Below are positions 37,489 through 49,342 of a DNA stretch of 64,000 nucleotides, piece by piece. The notes under the pieces are model-generated. The model was not told the origin of the DNA. It saw nothing but the letters and a program-made list of their open reading frames with translations, and did not search any database. Source of the stretch: Allolobophora icterica (lineage: Eukaryota; Annelida; Clitellata; Crassiclitellata; Lumbricidae); the NCBI GenBank assembly GCA_963556255.1, contig OY744605.1:40206108-40270107 (forward strand). Direction: 5' to 3'. Each line of letters opens with the position of its first letter. Position 1 is the stretch's first letter. The translations under genes were made by a program, and so were the position numbers.

Positions 37489-37801
37489 CAGTGTTTAATC
37501 TAGACACCTTATGGAGGAAAATTTCCCCCCAGGATTTATGTTCCCCCAGAGACCAGAGAAATATAAAAAAAATAATAGTTTTGAGTTGTTGTTGACGTTA
37601 TTATAATATTATATAAAGTGTTGAACTGTTATAATATATATAATTATTATTGACTATTATATGTAATATGAAATTCCCAAAAAGATGGATGAAATTACCA
37701 CATGTGTCGAATTTCTGAAATTTTTTTGCGACCGCGTTGGTCCCCCCAAAACCTTGTTTCGTTGCCCCCCCCCCAGAAGAGAGGGACTAGATTAAACACT
37801 G
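37489..37801. mobile_element. MITE with perfect 15-bp TIRs, 313 bp
   Basis: CAGTGTTTAATCTAG at 37489 and its exact inverse CTAGATTAAACACTG at 37787-37801 bound the element. Flanks CTTGTCCTC (37480-37488) and CTTGTCCCC (37802-37810) match at 8 of 9. The interior has poly-C tracts and AT-rich runs and no gene. Confidence 0.85.
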
Positions 37802-38189
37802 CTTGTCCCCTCAACCCCCCCCCCCCGGATCGCCGCCCATGGAAGAAGAGTCATTTTCCGGTATTTGGCTAAATTTGATATATGGCCTTTTCCGGTTATT
37901 TCTCAGAAAACAATATCTAATATGATCATGTTAAGTGATAAAATTAAAATGTTATTGATCAGTCAACAATTTAACTTAAGACCTTTGAAAGTAATTCAAA
38001 GCAATAAAATAATCTATTAAAATTTATTTTGAATTTAAAATGTTCCACTCCGTTAGCATCCCTATAGGCCATAGTACTTATTGCTTTCGTCTACAATTTC
38101 AAAATGATGTGCATTAGGCCAAACAATTTGTGTTTATCTTTTATATTAAATATTCGAAATAATATTCCATATACTAACTCTACTTACAA

Positions 38190-38485
38190 TGAATATGTTC
38201 CGACCTTCTCTTCTTCTTCCCTTGCTCTTTATCCAACCTGCCCAGAAGAACTTTCAATTAATGCCTCAATGAAAATTTCACATAGGCCTAGCTCTGGCCC
38301 TGACCTCTTTGACCCCAGTATTATTAGTCCTAACCTATCATTAATCTCAACTCCATTAGCCAACATATTCAACTGCTCCTTGGCTACAGGTATTATCCCA
38401 TCACAGATGAAAATAGCTATGGTAACTACAATCTTCAAACAGGGAAATAGAGAGGAACTGAATAATTATAGACCGATTTCTACAT
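38190..38485 (+). mobile_element. LINE RT N-terminal fragment, second copy
   Basis: The frame reads 'SSLALYPTCPEEL', 'MKISHRPSSGPDLFDP', 'PLANIFNCSLATGIIP' and 'NNYRPIST'. This closely parallels 40875-41135 of the main LINE, without its later RT motifs. It is cut at 38485 by a fragment of the GGGGGTACC-rich repeat. Confidence 0.8.
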
Positions 38486-38577
38486 AGGCGTAATTTGTAG
38501 GGGGTACGAGAGGTACCCGTACCCCCACTTTTGGGACTGGGGGTACCGTACCCCCACTTTTTGGGACTGAGGAGTAC
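38486..38577 (-). repeat. Fragment of the 30127-type GGGGGTACC repeat, inverted
   Basis: TAGGCGTAATTTGTAGGGGG followed by GTACGAGAGGTACCC and two GTACCCCCACTTTT blocks matches the inverse of the 30127-30315 MITE. It abruptly ends the RT fragment before it. Confidence 0.6.
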
Positions 38578-39441
38578 TGTAGCGAACGCGGATCGCTACA
38601 TTACTACCTTACTTACTTTACTACAATACATTACATTACTATTATACATCCCAACGTTAGGCCCATAGAATATCTAGATCCGAAACAGCTGTAACCGACA
38701 GCTTCAATCAGCAGCCGTCCGACGTGATGACAGGAGCTGTCTGCATGTCTGCACAGTGCAGCCAAATCGTCCATCAGCCAGCTGTCAAAGTGTTGACAGG
38801 CGCTGTCGGCACCGTGCGACAGTGACGACGGAAGCTGTCTTCACGTCTGTTGCCAGCAGAAGCTCTGACGTCAGATAATACAAGGAAAGAGAAAGGAGAA
38901 CGAATAAAAAGAGAAGTTTTTTCCTACAACATCAGACTGAATAGAGGAGACCCCAACCGAGCAGAGAAGTTCAAACAGCGAGAAGAATCGGATTCTACAG
39001 ACGACCTCCTGATCGAGAGAAGCGAGACGAGACGAGCCAACGACTACACTGACGAATCGGAAGGAAGGACAGTCGAAAATGCCTGTTTGACAACCATCTC
39101 CAACCGCCCACTATCTACCGAGGACAAGTCGCAGAGGACGAAAATGCCTGTTTGACAACCATCTCCAACCGCCCACTATCTACCGAGGACAAGTCGCAGA
39201 GGAAGAAAATGCCTGCTTGACAACCACCTCGACTCCAACCGCCCTCCATCCTATCGAGGATTGAACCCGCGACATCTGTATTGCACCACTAAGGAAGAGT
39301 AGTTAATCTATTAAGCCTTTGACTCATTACCCTAATTAGCCAATTATCCAATTATCCAATTAGGCTCATTAGTTAATTAATAGGCTTATTAATTAATAAA
39401 TAAATAAATAAATAAATTAGTCATTTTTGTGGCTATCACAG
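38578..39441 (+). mobile_element. Possible solo LTR (weak)
   Basis: The stretch begins TGTAGCGAACGCGGATCGCT and could end at GTGGCTATCACA (TG...CA), with an AAATAAATAAATA tract near 39400. A 65-bp unit with TGCCTGTTTGACAACCATCT is tandemly duplicated at about 39076-39205. No clear target duplication, primer site or internal retroelement genes were seen. It could equally be unrelated unique sequence; 39442-39821 also holds no gene I can support. Confidence 0.25.
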
Positions 39442-39821
39442 GAGGGAAAGTGATCTGTTTACGCGACGTGACTACATCGTACTTTCTAGTTAAGATAATG
39501 ATGATCGGTTAATGAAGATCGGTCACGTGACACGTCTGTGTGCGTGCCTGTGCGTGCGTGTATTTGTGCGGCCGTGTCGTAATCGTCTGTCTGCGACCTG
39601 TTGGATTTCCACAGCAACAGATTGGCATGGGCTTGGTGATTCGCCGTTGTCGGGCAACGTAAGCTATCATTGGTCGTCAAAATAGGTCGAGCTCATTTTT
39701 CGTGTCAAAGAAATTACACATGCACAGAGAGGTCGCGCAAATTTTATGTTAGGTCAAACTTCTTGCTAAAGCGCTCGTTATGGCTGGATCGATGGCTGCG
39801 GATCATGGCTGCCAGCCGGGG

Positions 39822-39900
39822 ATATGGGCCTTTGATGGGAATGTGGACCTTACATGGCAATATGGACCTTACATGGCAGTATGGGTCCTATATGGGATGT
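39822..39900 (+). repeat. 20-bp minisatellite, left remnant beside the LINE
   Basis: Units such as TATGGACCTTACATGGCAA and TATGGGTCCTATATGGGA are the same family as the array at 45810-46648, including the rarer variant TATGGACCTTACATGG seen near 46190. The LINE begins directly after it, which places the LINE inside the array. Confidence 0.8.
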
Positions 39901-41988
39901 AATGTATAGGCCTCCGGGCCAACCTATGCAAATTTTTAATGAAGAATTTGAACAATTAATGGCGGAAATAACTATAACTAAAACCGATGTAATATTACTA
40001 GGGGACTTTAATGTTGATTTGCTGAAGTGCAGTCAGCATGCATCTACTAACTTATTTCTTGACACCATGACCTCTTATAACTTTTTACCAACAATAGCAC
40101 GTCCAACAAGAATAACTAATTTCAGTCATACTTTGATCGATAACATACTAACTAACTTGTGGCCTAATAAGGTCAGTTCATCCATAATAATTAATGATAT
40201 ATCGGACCATTTGCCGGTAATAGTATGGATCGAGGACTGGACTTTTAACCCTGGACAGGCATCAGTTACTGTTAAAAGGCAATTTAATGAATTTAGTAAA
40301 CTAAACTTCTCAGGGTTACTATCACAGATAGATTTTACTACTGTGAATGAGCATTGTAAGAATAATGACACAAACACAGCATATGACTCTTTTTTATCGC
40401 ATATAACTGAAGCATATAATATAGCATTTCCGGAAAGTGTAATTAAACCTCGTACGTATAAAATGAGTGCTAAACCATGGATGACCAAAGGTCTTTTGAA
40501 ATCTTGCAACAACAAAAATAAATTATATTCTAACTATATTAAGAATCCAACTCCGGGAAACAAACATAAATTTACTGTATATAGAAACCTTTTTAAAAGT
40601 CTAAAAAAGAAATCTATAAAGAACTATTATAATACGGAATTTCTGAAGCATAAAAATGACCTAAAAAAACCTGGTCAACTATTAGACTGGTGCTGAATCA
40701 GAGTCCACCTGACTCAACCATAGGATCATTAAACAGGGATGGTCACATTATAATGGATAATGCAATGATAACCGATAGTTTAAATGTGCACTTTACACAG
40801 GTGGCCAAAAGACTTTGTGAAAAGATTCCAGATACCTGCTCCTCCTTCACTGATTACCTCCCGCCTTCACTACCTTCATCGTTTGCATTGTACCCTACTA
40901 GTGCAGAAGAGATTATGTCTATATATTCAACAATGAAAATATCACACAGCATAGGCCCCGATTTACTTGATCCAGCGGTTATTGGCTCTAATTTAGAATA
41001 TATTTCTAAGCCTTTGGCCAATATATACAACTGCTCAATGGCTAATGGTGTAGTACCTTTAAAAATGAAGTTAGCTACTGTTACTCCAATCTTCAAACAA
41101 GGTGATAGGAAGGACTTAAACAACTACAGGCCTATTTCTATTTTGTCATTATTTTCAAAAATACTTGAAAAGATAATTTACCATAGACTCTATGATTTTG
41201 TGGATAAACAGAAAATACTTTTTCCTTATCAACATGGATTTAGACCGGGATACTCAACCACCTTACCCCTAATAAATATTCATGACAAAATATCTCAAGC
41301 CATCGACAATAAGGAATTCGCCATAGGGATCTTCCTCGATTTGTCGAAGGCATTCGACACGGTAAATCATAAAATATTAATTGAAAAGCTTTTTAACTAT
41401 GGAATAAGAGGACTACCACTGGCTTGGTTTCAAGATTATCTCTCATCACGATACCAGCAAGTGAAATGTAACGGGATTAGATCCTCATTTAGATGGCTGG
41501 AGTTTGGAGTTCCTCAGGGGTCGGTCCTTGGACCATTACTATTTTTGATTTATATCAACGATCTTCCTAGAGCGTCTTCCTTACTAAATTTTATATTATT
41601 TGCAGACGACTCCAATGTATTCTATTCTAATGCCTCACACGAGGTTCTAATTGATACAACTAATAAGGAACTAATTAATGCTAATTGCTAACTGGTTTAA
41701 AGCCAACAAATTATCGCTAAATTTAAACAAAACCAATTACATCCTATTTACAGCAAGGGGTAAGATCAGAAACCAACCAGTAGAAAAGCTTATAATTGAC
41801 CTGATTGAAATTCCCCAGGTAGACTCGGTTAAATTCCTAGGGGTTTACCTTGACAAAAATCTTACCTGGAAAGAACATATTGAGCAAATATCCCACAAAA
41901 TAGCAAGGAACATTGGGGTTATAAAAAGAATCTCCTACTTACTATCAGTTGAAATATTAAATACTCTTTACTATACTATGATTTACCC

Positions 41989-44358
41989 GGTACCGGCCCG
42001 CTATTCCGGGGGTCCGCTATTCCGGGGCCCACTATTCCGGGGGTCCGCTATTCCGGGGGTCCGCTATTCCGGGGATTCGCCCGAATATACACACATACAA
42101 CATACAACATATATACATACATATAACCACACACATATAAATACACACATACAAATATACATGCATGCATACACACGTACATACATACAAACACACATAC
42201 CCACATATATACGTACAACATACATACATACATATATTATACATGTATATATTATGTATGCGTGTACGTATGTAATACTTACGTACACACGTACATAATA
42301 TATACATACATAAACACGTACATAAATGCATGCATGATACATACATACATACATACATACATACATAAACAGGTACTCACACACGTACATACATACATAC
42401 CCACATGTATACGTACATACATACATAGTATGTAAATAGGTGTGTATGTATGTATGTATGTATGTATGTATGTATGTATGTATGTATGTATGTATGTATG
42501 TATGTATGTATGTATGTATGTATGTACAAAAAATTGTACATGTGTATGCAAGTACCTGTTTATGTATGTATGTATGTATGTATGTATGTATGTATGTATG
42601 TATGTATGTATTATGTGTGCATGTATGTACGTGTTCATGTATGTATATATGAATATATTATAGATAGATGTATGTGTGTATATATGTATGTATGTATGTA
42701 CGTACGTACGTATGTATATATGCATGCATACATGCATGTATGCATGTATGTATGTATGTATCTACACACATGTATGTATTTACATACACGTATGTATGTA
42801 TATGTATGTATGTATCCATGCATGTATGTATGTACATGTGTTTGCATGTATGTATGTATGTATATATGTACATCATACATTTATGTATGTACATGTATAT
42901 ATGTATATATTATGTACGTGTGTACGCATGTAATACATACGTACACACGTACAAAATATATACATATATACATACATAAACATGTACATATATGCACACA
43001 TAATGCATACATACATACATAAACAGGTTCTTACATACACACGTACATACATACATACCTACATACATATATACATACATACATACACACCTATATACAT
43101 ACATTATGTACATACATACATACATACATACATACATACCCACGTACATAGATACATGTATGTACTTACATACATACACACATACGTACGTACATACATA
43201 AACATACACATAACCACACACATATAAATACACATATACGAATATACATACATGCATACACACGTACATACATACAAACATACATACCCACATATATACG
43301 TACATGCATACATACTATGTATATATTATGTACGTGTGTACGTATGTATTACATACGTACATAATAGTATGTATGTATGTATGTATTGTATGTACGTGTG
43401 TATGTGAGAACCTACTTATGCATGTATGTATGCATTATGTGTGCATATATGTACGTGTTTATGTATGTATATATGTATATATTTTGTACGTGTGTACGTA
43501 TGTATTACATACGTACACACGTACATAATATATACATATATACATGTACATACATAAATGTATGATGTACATATATACATACATACATACATGGAAACAC
43601 GTACATACATACATACATACATGTACATACATACGTGTATGTAAATACATACATGTATGAACATACATACATACATACATGCATACGTGCATGTATGTAT
43701 TCATATATACACACGTACGTACGTATATACACATACATACATAAACACGTACATACATGCATGCATACATACATGCATGCGTGTATGTATGTATGTATAT
43801 ATGTACGTATGTACGAATGTATGTTGTATCTATGTATATATTATGTATTTACGTATGTGTATATGTATTTATTTGCATACATGTATGTATGTACATATGT
43901 ATTTATGTACGTGTGTATGTATGTATGTATGTATGTACGTGTGTATGCATGTATGTATGTACATAGATGTATGTATGTATGTATGTATGTACGTATGTAT
44001 GTATGTATGTATGTATGTACATACATGTGTGTATGCATGTATGTATATACATACATGCATGTATGTATGTATGTATGTAGGTGTGTATGTATGTACGTAC
44101 GTATGTATGTGCATGTATGTACGTACATACATGTATCTATGTATATTTACATGTATGTATGTTTGTGTGTGTGTATGTATGTATTTATGTACATACATGT
44201 ATGTATTATGCATATATGTATGTATGTATGTATTTTTGTTCTATGTATGTATGTAGGTATATTCCGGCGAATCCCCGGAATAGCGGACCCCCGGAATAGC
44301 GGACCCCCGGAATAGTGGGACCCGGAATAGCGGACCCCAGGAATAGCGGACCGGAACC
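41989..44358. mobile_element. 2,370-bp inverted-repeat element made of strand-switching TATG/CATA arrays
   Basis: The ends GGTACCGGCCCGCTATTCC and, inverted, GGTTCCGGTCCGCTATTCC match at 17 of 19. A perfect 9-bp direct repeat GATTTACCC lies at 41980-41988 and 44359-44367, and removing one copy restores the LINE frame. Sub-ends carry about five copies of CCGCTATTCCGGGGGT (left) and its inverse (right). The 2.2-kb interior is nearly only CATA/TATG tetramers that switch strand near 42430, 42930, 43310, 43510 and 43780. A recurring palindromic core near ACGTATGTATTACATACGT marks some of the switches. No transposase is encoded. A 9-bp duplication suggests a Mutator-like transposase supplied in trans; that is inference. 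Confidence 0.85.
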
Positions 44359-44469
44359 GATTTACCCTTATCTGTACTACTGTAACTTGGTGTGGGCTTC
44401 TAACTATAGTTCCAGGCTTGGTAAATTAGTTATACTTCACAAAAGGATTTTAAGGATAATAACTAAATC

Positions 44470-44736
44470 CAGTGCTTTTTTCTAGAAAAAAAGGTTCCGG
44501 AACGGAATAATAGGTTCCGGAACGCAACAGTTATGGGCGGGCTAAAATCACGAGAAAAGCGGGATTGGGGGTTGGTAGGGGTCTCAATAAACACTGAAAA
44601 CAGTTCAAAAACACTTAAATTAAATTAAAATAACTAAATTATTGTTTTTATTATTAAAATAAATAAATCATTTTTTAGTAGCTGAAAAAGGTGCCGGAAC
44701 GCCGTACCGGCGCGTTCCGGCTGAAAAAAAGCCCTG
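44470..44736. mobile_element. hAT-type MITE in the LINE, 267 bp
   Basis: The left end CAGTGCTTTTTT and the inverse of the right end CAGGGCTTTTTTT are flanked by perfect 8-bp duplications ACTAAATC (44462-44469 and 44737-44744). Inner inverse copies of GGTTCCGGAACG / CGCGTTCCGG extend the terminal symmetry. Removing it joins the LINE C-terminal frame. Confidence 0.9.
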
Positions 44737-45809
44737 ACTAAATCGCACTATTTTGCTCATACTCAAGACTTATTTCTGAGGTTAAGAATACTTAAACTGG
44801 ATAAATTACTAGAATATCAAATTGGTATTTTTATGTATTCATCGATAAACAATCTACTACCTCATGAGTACTCTTGCTTGTTTACCATGAACTCCCAGAT
44901 GCATAATTATTTAACAAGAAATGCATCTAACTTAAGAAGTGTATTTGCTCGGACAAATATACGTAAATTTTCTATTTCATGTAAGGGTCCACTAACTTGG
45001 AACTCGATACCTGAATCAATTAAAGACTGTACTAGTTTAGATATATTTAAACATCATTTAAAAGACTGGTTGCTATCAGATTAAACAAAATTTTGTAGTA
45101 TAGATTACTACCAAAGGGGTCAGAATTGGTTATGTATTCCTGAAATGCTAACTGGTGGAATCTAATGGGATTGTTGATGGTATACTGACCTCATCAGCTT
45201 GGATGTATATAAGGGTTGGAACTAACTCAGACAACACTAGATTGGTGTTACAATAATATTATTTTATAATTCAAATTACTTTACATTACTTTGCCTAAGT
45301 TGGGTACTTCACTTAGGGCTCTGTCTCACTTTACTTTACTTTATGGTTTCCTACATTATATTAACTCGCCTAATCTCCTGGTCCCTATACTCGACTACCA
45401 TGTTGGGAATTAATAAGCAATAGGGGGCTCGCTCTAGCGGGACACCATCCCTTCTGGGTCTCCCTTTGTGTCTTATTTAATATTTCTGAGCCTTAACATT
45501 TAGGTTGCTTTACTTCTCTTTTATTGAAAAACAGGCTCAGTACTTACCAGATGTTAATTTAATGATCAGGTATTATTGCTCTGAAATTTGTGAACTTGTA
45601 TTAAAACAATCATGTTAATAAGATAAGTTAATTTAGTTCTGTGTACCATTGTTAATACAATCAATGGTTTATTGAAATAGTATCTGTTAAACGACAAATG
45701 AGTCTGTAACTGATAAAACAACCTGATGTTAAAAGAATGTATGTAAATCAAATGTGTGGACCAATAAAAAACGTTCTGTTCTGTTCTGTTCTGTTCTGTT
45801 CTGTTCTGC

Positions 45810-46648
45810 TATGGGTTCTATGTGGGCAATATGGGTTCTATGTGGGCAATATGGGTTCTATGTGGGCAATATGGGTTCTATGTGGGCAATATGGGTCCTA
45901 TGTGGGCAATATGGGTTCTATGTGGACAAAATTGGTTCTATGTGGGCAATATGGGTTCTATGTGGACAATATGGGTTCTATGTGGGAAATATGGGTTCTA
46001 TGTGGGCAATATGGGTTCTATGTGGGCAATATGGGTTCTATATGGGCAATATGGGTTCTATGTGGGCAATATGGGTTCTATGTGGGCAATATGGGTTCTA
46101 TGTGGACAAAATGGGTTCTATGTGGGCAATATGGGTATTATATGGGCAATATGGGTTATATGTGGGAAATATGGGTTCTATGTGGGCAATATGGACCTTA
46201 CATGGAAATATGGACCTAACATGGCAATATGGGTTCCATGTGGGCAATACGGTTTCTATGTGGGCAATATGGGTTATATGTGGGCAATTTGGGTTCTATG
46301 TGGGCAATATGAGTTCTATGTGGGCAATATGAGTTCTATGTGGGCAATATGGGTTCTATGTGGGCAATATGGGTTCTATGTGGGCAATATGAGTTCTATG
46401 TGGGCAATATGGGTTCTATGTGGGAAATATGGGTCCTATGTGGACAATATGGATTCTATGTGGACAATATGGGTTACATGTGGGCAATATGAGTTCTATG
46501 TGGGCAATATGGATTCTGTGTGGGCAATATTGGTTCTATGTGGGCAATATGGGTTATATGTGGGCAATATGGGTCCTATGTGGGCAATATTGGTTCTATG
46601 TGGGAATATGGGACCTATGTGGGAATATGGGACCTATGTGGAAATATT
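45810..46648 (+). repeat. 20-bp minisatellite, about 41 copies
   Basis: The unit TATGGGTTCTATGTGGGCAA repeats in near-perfect 20-bp register. Variants include ATGGACCTTACATGG around 46190. Because 20 is not a multiple of 3, all three plus frames read the same 20-residue cycle (GSMWAIWVLCGQYGFYVGN-like) and stay open for up to about 277 codons. No start context or non-repeat domain supports a gene. Confidence 0.95.
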
Positions 46649-46679
46649 CATGTAAGTACTGGTGGTAGTAGTAGTAGTA

Positions 46680-46806
46680 TACTTGACCTTGACCGTGACC
46701 CTGTCCTTGACCTTGACCTCGAATTTGACCTTGACCTTGACCTTGAATTTGACCTTGACCTCCAATTTGACCTTGATTTGACCTTGAATTTGACCTTGAC
46801 CTTGAA
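46680..46806 (+). repeat. TTGACC hexamer array
   Basis: About 20 hexamers in register, mostly TTGACC with TTGAAT and CTGTCC variants. On the minus strand this is (GGTCAA)n and contains many overlapping TCAAGGTCA words, the extended half-site of NR5A/ERR-type nuclear receptors. Function is not implied by sequence alone. Confidence 0.9.
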
Positions 46807-46835
46807 AATGTCTTATAACGGTACCTAGCCCCGAT

Positions 46836-47440
46836 TTATGTATCGTATACGTACAATTGTAGGACTTCTACTCCTACCACAGTGTGACTGGGGTTGCTTG
46901 TTGCTGTAAGTCTGTAATACTGATACGCAGTATTCGTTGTAAGATTAAAAAATGACGGGGCATATTCAGTGTTCAGCAAGGGTTCCGTCGATCTTAGTAA
47001 TTCCGTAAACGTTGATCCATCGTTACTTCCGTTAAAATCCAGTTTGTAATCTGGTATGCGCCTCTGTTGCGTCTTATCGCTTTCAACGCAATTCTCCAAA
47101 TTTTAACAGGCTCAGTACATTTTATCTGCAGCCAGACATTTAGGATTGATCTACTATCCGCGATCCATGTTCCATTGGAACCGTCTGCATTTAGACTATT
47201 GAAAGCTCCATAAGCTTGATACTTGTCAGTAACAATTGAACTAGCACTTGCCATAAATCCGGTAACGCTTTCGTCAGCCTCCAAAATAGGTATGTATCCG
47301 ATATGACACTTTTCATTATCCGCTCTACTAAGAGCGTTATCTACATAATTTTTAGTGGAGGCATCTTGAAGGTTAACGGGATCTTTTAAATCGGTTATAG
47401 ATTTTTGTCTCATTGCGATATCTTGGTAAACATCGATTTA
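46836..47440 (-). pseudogene. Virus-type fibre-like protein relic (third copy)
   Basis: The minus strand from about 47440 reads 'ITDLKDPVNLQDASTKNYVD', then 'IGYIPILEADESVTGF', then a discoidin/F5-8C-like region and the ending 'VEVLQLYVYDT'. Each block aligns with the fibre-like gene at 55205-56319 ('DAATKNYVD', 'VGYIPNLEANESITGF', 'IEVMQLYVYDT'). A frameshift near 47060-47100 splits it and the N-terminal half is missing. It has no viral gene next to it. The virus may resemble adintoviruses/Polintons, which infect animals. Confidence 0.75.
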
Positions 47441-47479
47441 TGGTCACTGAACAGCAGTAGTAAATTGCGGCACCTGAGA

Positions 47480-47680
47480 CAACCACGCAATAACCACGTA
47501 ATAACCACGCAATAACCACGTTAATGCCACCACCATGTCGCGTGATCGAAACTACTGGAAATCCCCACAGTTTCGATCACGCGACTAATATTTCACGACG
47601 AATATCACGCGCCGCTGACTCATCGCGAAACTATTGGAAATCCCCGCAGTATCGATCACGCGCCTATGAGTCATTGGACG
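47480..47680. repeat. Hairpin-forming repeat cluster
   Basis: An 11-base unit AATAACCACGC repeats about four times (47481-47520). It is followed by a perfect 17-bp stem GTCGCGTGATCGAAACT (47537-47553) and its inverse (47569-47585) around a 15-base loop with TGGAAATCCCC. A second, diverged copy of loop and stem follows at about 47620-47665, bounded by GACTCAT/ATGAGTC. Two copies of AAAAATTATCTTGCCTCTAT follow at about 47763 and 47840. Confidence 0.8.
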
Positions 47681-48945
47681 ATTACGCGGGTTGGGAATAA
47701 CCGGTAGTTTCTGCATGCGAGGCGTTCCATCGTGGGTTCGACTCCCACCTTTTTAAAAATGGAAAAATTATCTTGCCTCTATTTAAAGAGATGAAAATCA
47801 ATACTAAAATGGACTCGAGACATAGTCTAAAAAATGAAAAAATTATCTTGCCTCTATTTAAAGAGATGAAAATCAATAGTCAAGGCAATCTAGCTCAAAT
47901 CTCTGATGAACCTCGAAAAAATTGCTTCAGAAGCTTTTTAAACGGTTTCCTGCTCAGAAAAAATTGCTGAATAACATATCCAAAATCCGACAATATCCTT
48001 CCACGGGAACATCCCCAAAAATGGGTTTCAAAATGGCGTATTGGCGGGAAAAACCAACAATAATAGGGACCTAGCAAGTAATTGCAGTTAGCCATGGGCA
48101 AAATTGCTTCAAAAGCTTTTTAAACGGTTTCCTGCTAAGAAAACATTGCTGAATAACAAATCCAAAATCCGACAAAATCAGACCACGGGAACTCCCCAAA
48201 AAACGGATTTCAAAATGGCGGATTGGCGGTTTCATAAAATAAATACCAATGATAATAGGGACCTACCAATAACTTGCAGTTAGCCATGGGCAAAAGTGCT
48301 TCAGAAGCTTTTAAAACGGTTTCCTACCTATAAATAATTGCTGAATAACATATCCAAAATCCGACAAAATCCTTCTACGGGAACACCCCCAAAAATGGAT
48401 TTCAAAATGGCGGATTGGCGGGAAATACCAACAATTATAGGGGCTTACCAATAACTTGCAGTTAACCATGGGCAAAATTGCTTCAGAAGCTTATTAAACG
48501 GTTTCCGGGTCATAAATAATTGTTGAATAACATATCCAAAATCCCCCAAAATCTGACCATGGGAACACCCCAAAATGGCCAACTCCAATATGGCCACCGT
48601 CGACCATCTTGGAAAATTAACTTTTTGTTTCTTAGAGTATATGCACGTGTAATACCTCTATTGTAACTGATTTCGGTATGTAGAATTCATTTCTGATATT
48701 GTTTTTGCCATTCGGGGTTATCTTCACCTTGAAAGGTCATGGTCAAGGTCATTTTGGCAGATTGGAAAAATCACTTTTTTTCGTTTTTTAGAGTATATGG
48801 ACGTGCAATACCTCTAATGTTACTGATTTCGGTATGTAGAATTCATTTCTGATATTATTTTCGCCTTTCGGGGTCATCTTCACCTTGAAAGGTCATGGTC
48901 AAGGTCATTTTGTTACATCGATGACGCCATTAGGCAAAATTTCCA

Positions 48946-49330
48946 TCATTCGGTAAATTCGAACAGTGGAGATGCTGAGAGCAAATTGTTTGTAAGTATC
49001 TGGCTGACGTCCATGCCGTGCTCCCTAGCAATGTCCATGTTCCTTCGCACCTCTGCCACGTCCTTGGATGAGAGGTCGTTCTTCTCCTTCTCCATTGTTG
49101 ATGGTGTCTTCTGAGGTTGGTCGGTGAACCGTGGCAGTTTCGATTTCGATGAAGTCATGCTAAGTTTCTTGGTCTTCTCAACTAATCTTTCATGCCTGTG
49201 TGAGCGGTAGGCATGCTCACGATTCTCAAGAAAGTTGAGCAGGCGGGTAGCCATCTTTCGGTCAGCAGCCACCTTTGTGAGCAGGTTGTGCAGTTGCACG
49301 GGTCTGTCACCGAGTATGGATTCTCCCGCT
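48946..49330 (-). CDS. Unknown open frame in the inverted-repeat cassette
   Basis: About 117-125 residues, open upstream into the frame 'LCARAGESILGDRPVQLHNL'. It is lysine- and arginine-rich ('RHERLVEKTKKLSMTSSKSK') and predicted mainly helical or disordered. No family is recognised. The next minus-strand frame at 49343-49681 shares the short motif TRLLNFL with it. It could be a captured host exon or chance. Confidence 0.35.
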
Positions 49331-49342
49331 CTAGCACAGAGT

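Larger units (their letters stand above)
39901..45809 (+). mobile_element. 5'-truncated non-LTR retrotransposon (CR1/L2/Jockey-like), split by two insertions
   Basis: It starts inside the endonuclease domain ('VILLGDFNVDLL', 'TLIDNILTN', 'DISDHLPVIVWIE', 39990-40230). A frame change near 40690 leads to the RT: 'NNYRPISILSLFSKILEKII', 'QHGFRPGYSTT', 'FLDLSKAFDTVNH', 'GVPQGSVLGPLLFLIYINDL' and the catalytic FADD at about 41604. A second frame change near 41685 leads to 'NWFKANKLSLNLNKTNYI'. After the insertion at 41989-44358 the frame resumes 'YLYYCNLVWASNY'. After the second insertion (44470-44736) it runs to a stop at about 45084 ('PLTWNSIPESIKD'). The 3' UTR ends in a CTGTT-repeat tail (about 45772-45809). 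It is inactive. Confidence 0.9.

Noticed and set aside
42032..44315. Many long open frames of MYVC/HTYI-type repeats
   Set aside because: They are translations of TATG/CATA arrays on both strands and carry no domain.
39860..46640. CRISPR array from regular short repeats
   Set aside because: Repeats are directly adjacent with no spacers, in animal DNA.
45737..46668. Open frames of 80-277 codons rich in Trp, Gly and Tyr
   Set aside because: They come from the 20-bp minisatellite, which lacks stops in every plus frame.
47690..47760. tRNA-like stretch with a T-arm-like GTGGGTTCGACTCCCAC
   Set aside because: No acceptor stem pairs with it and no credible anticodon arm can be drawn; at most a degraded tRNA or SINE head.
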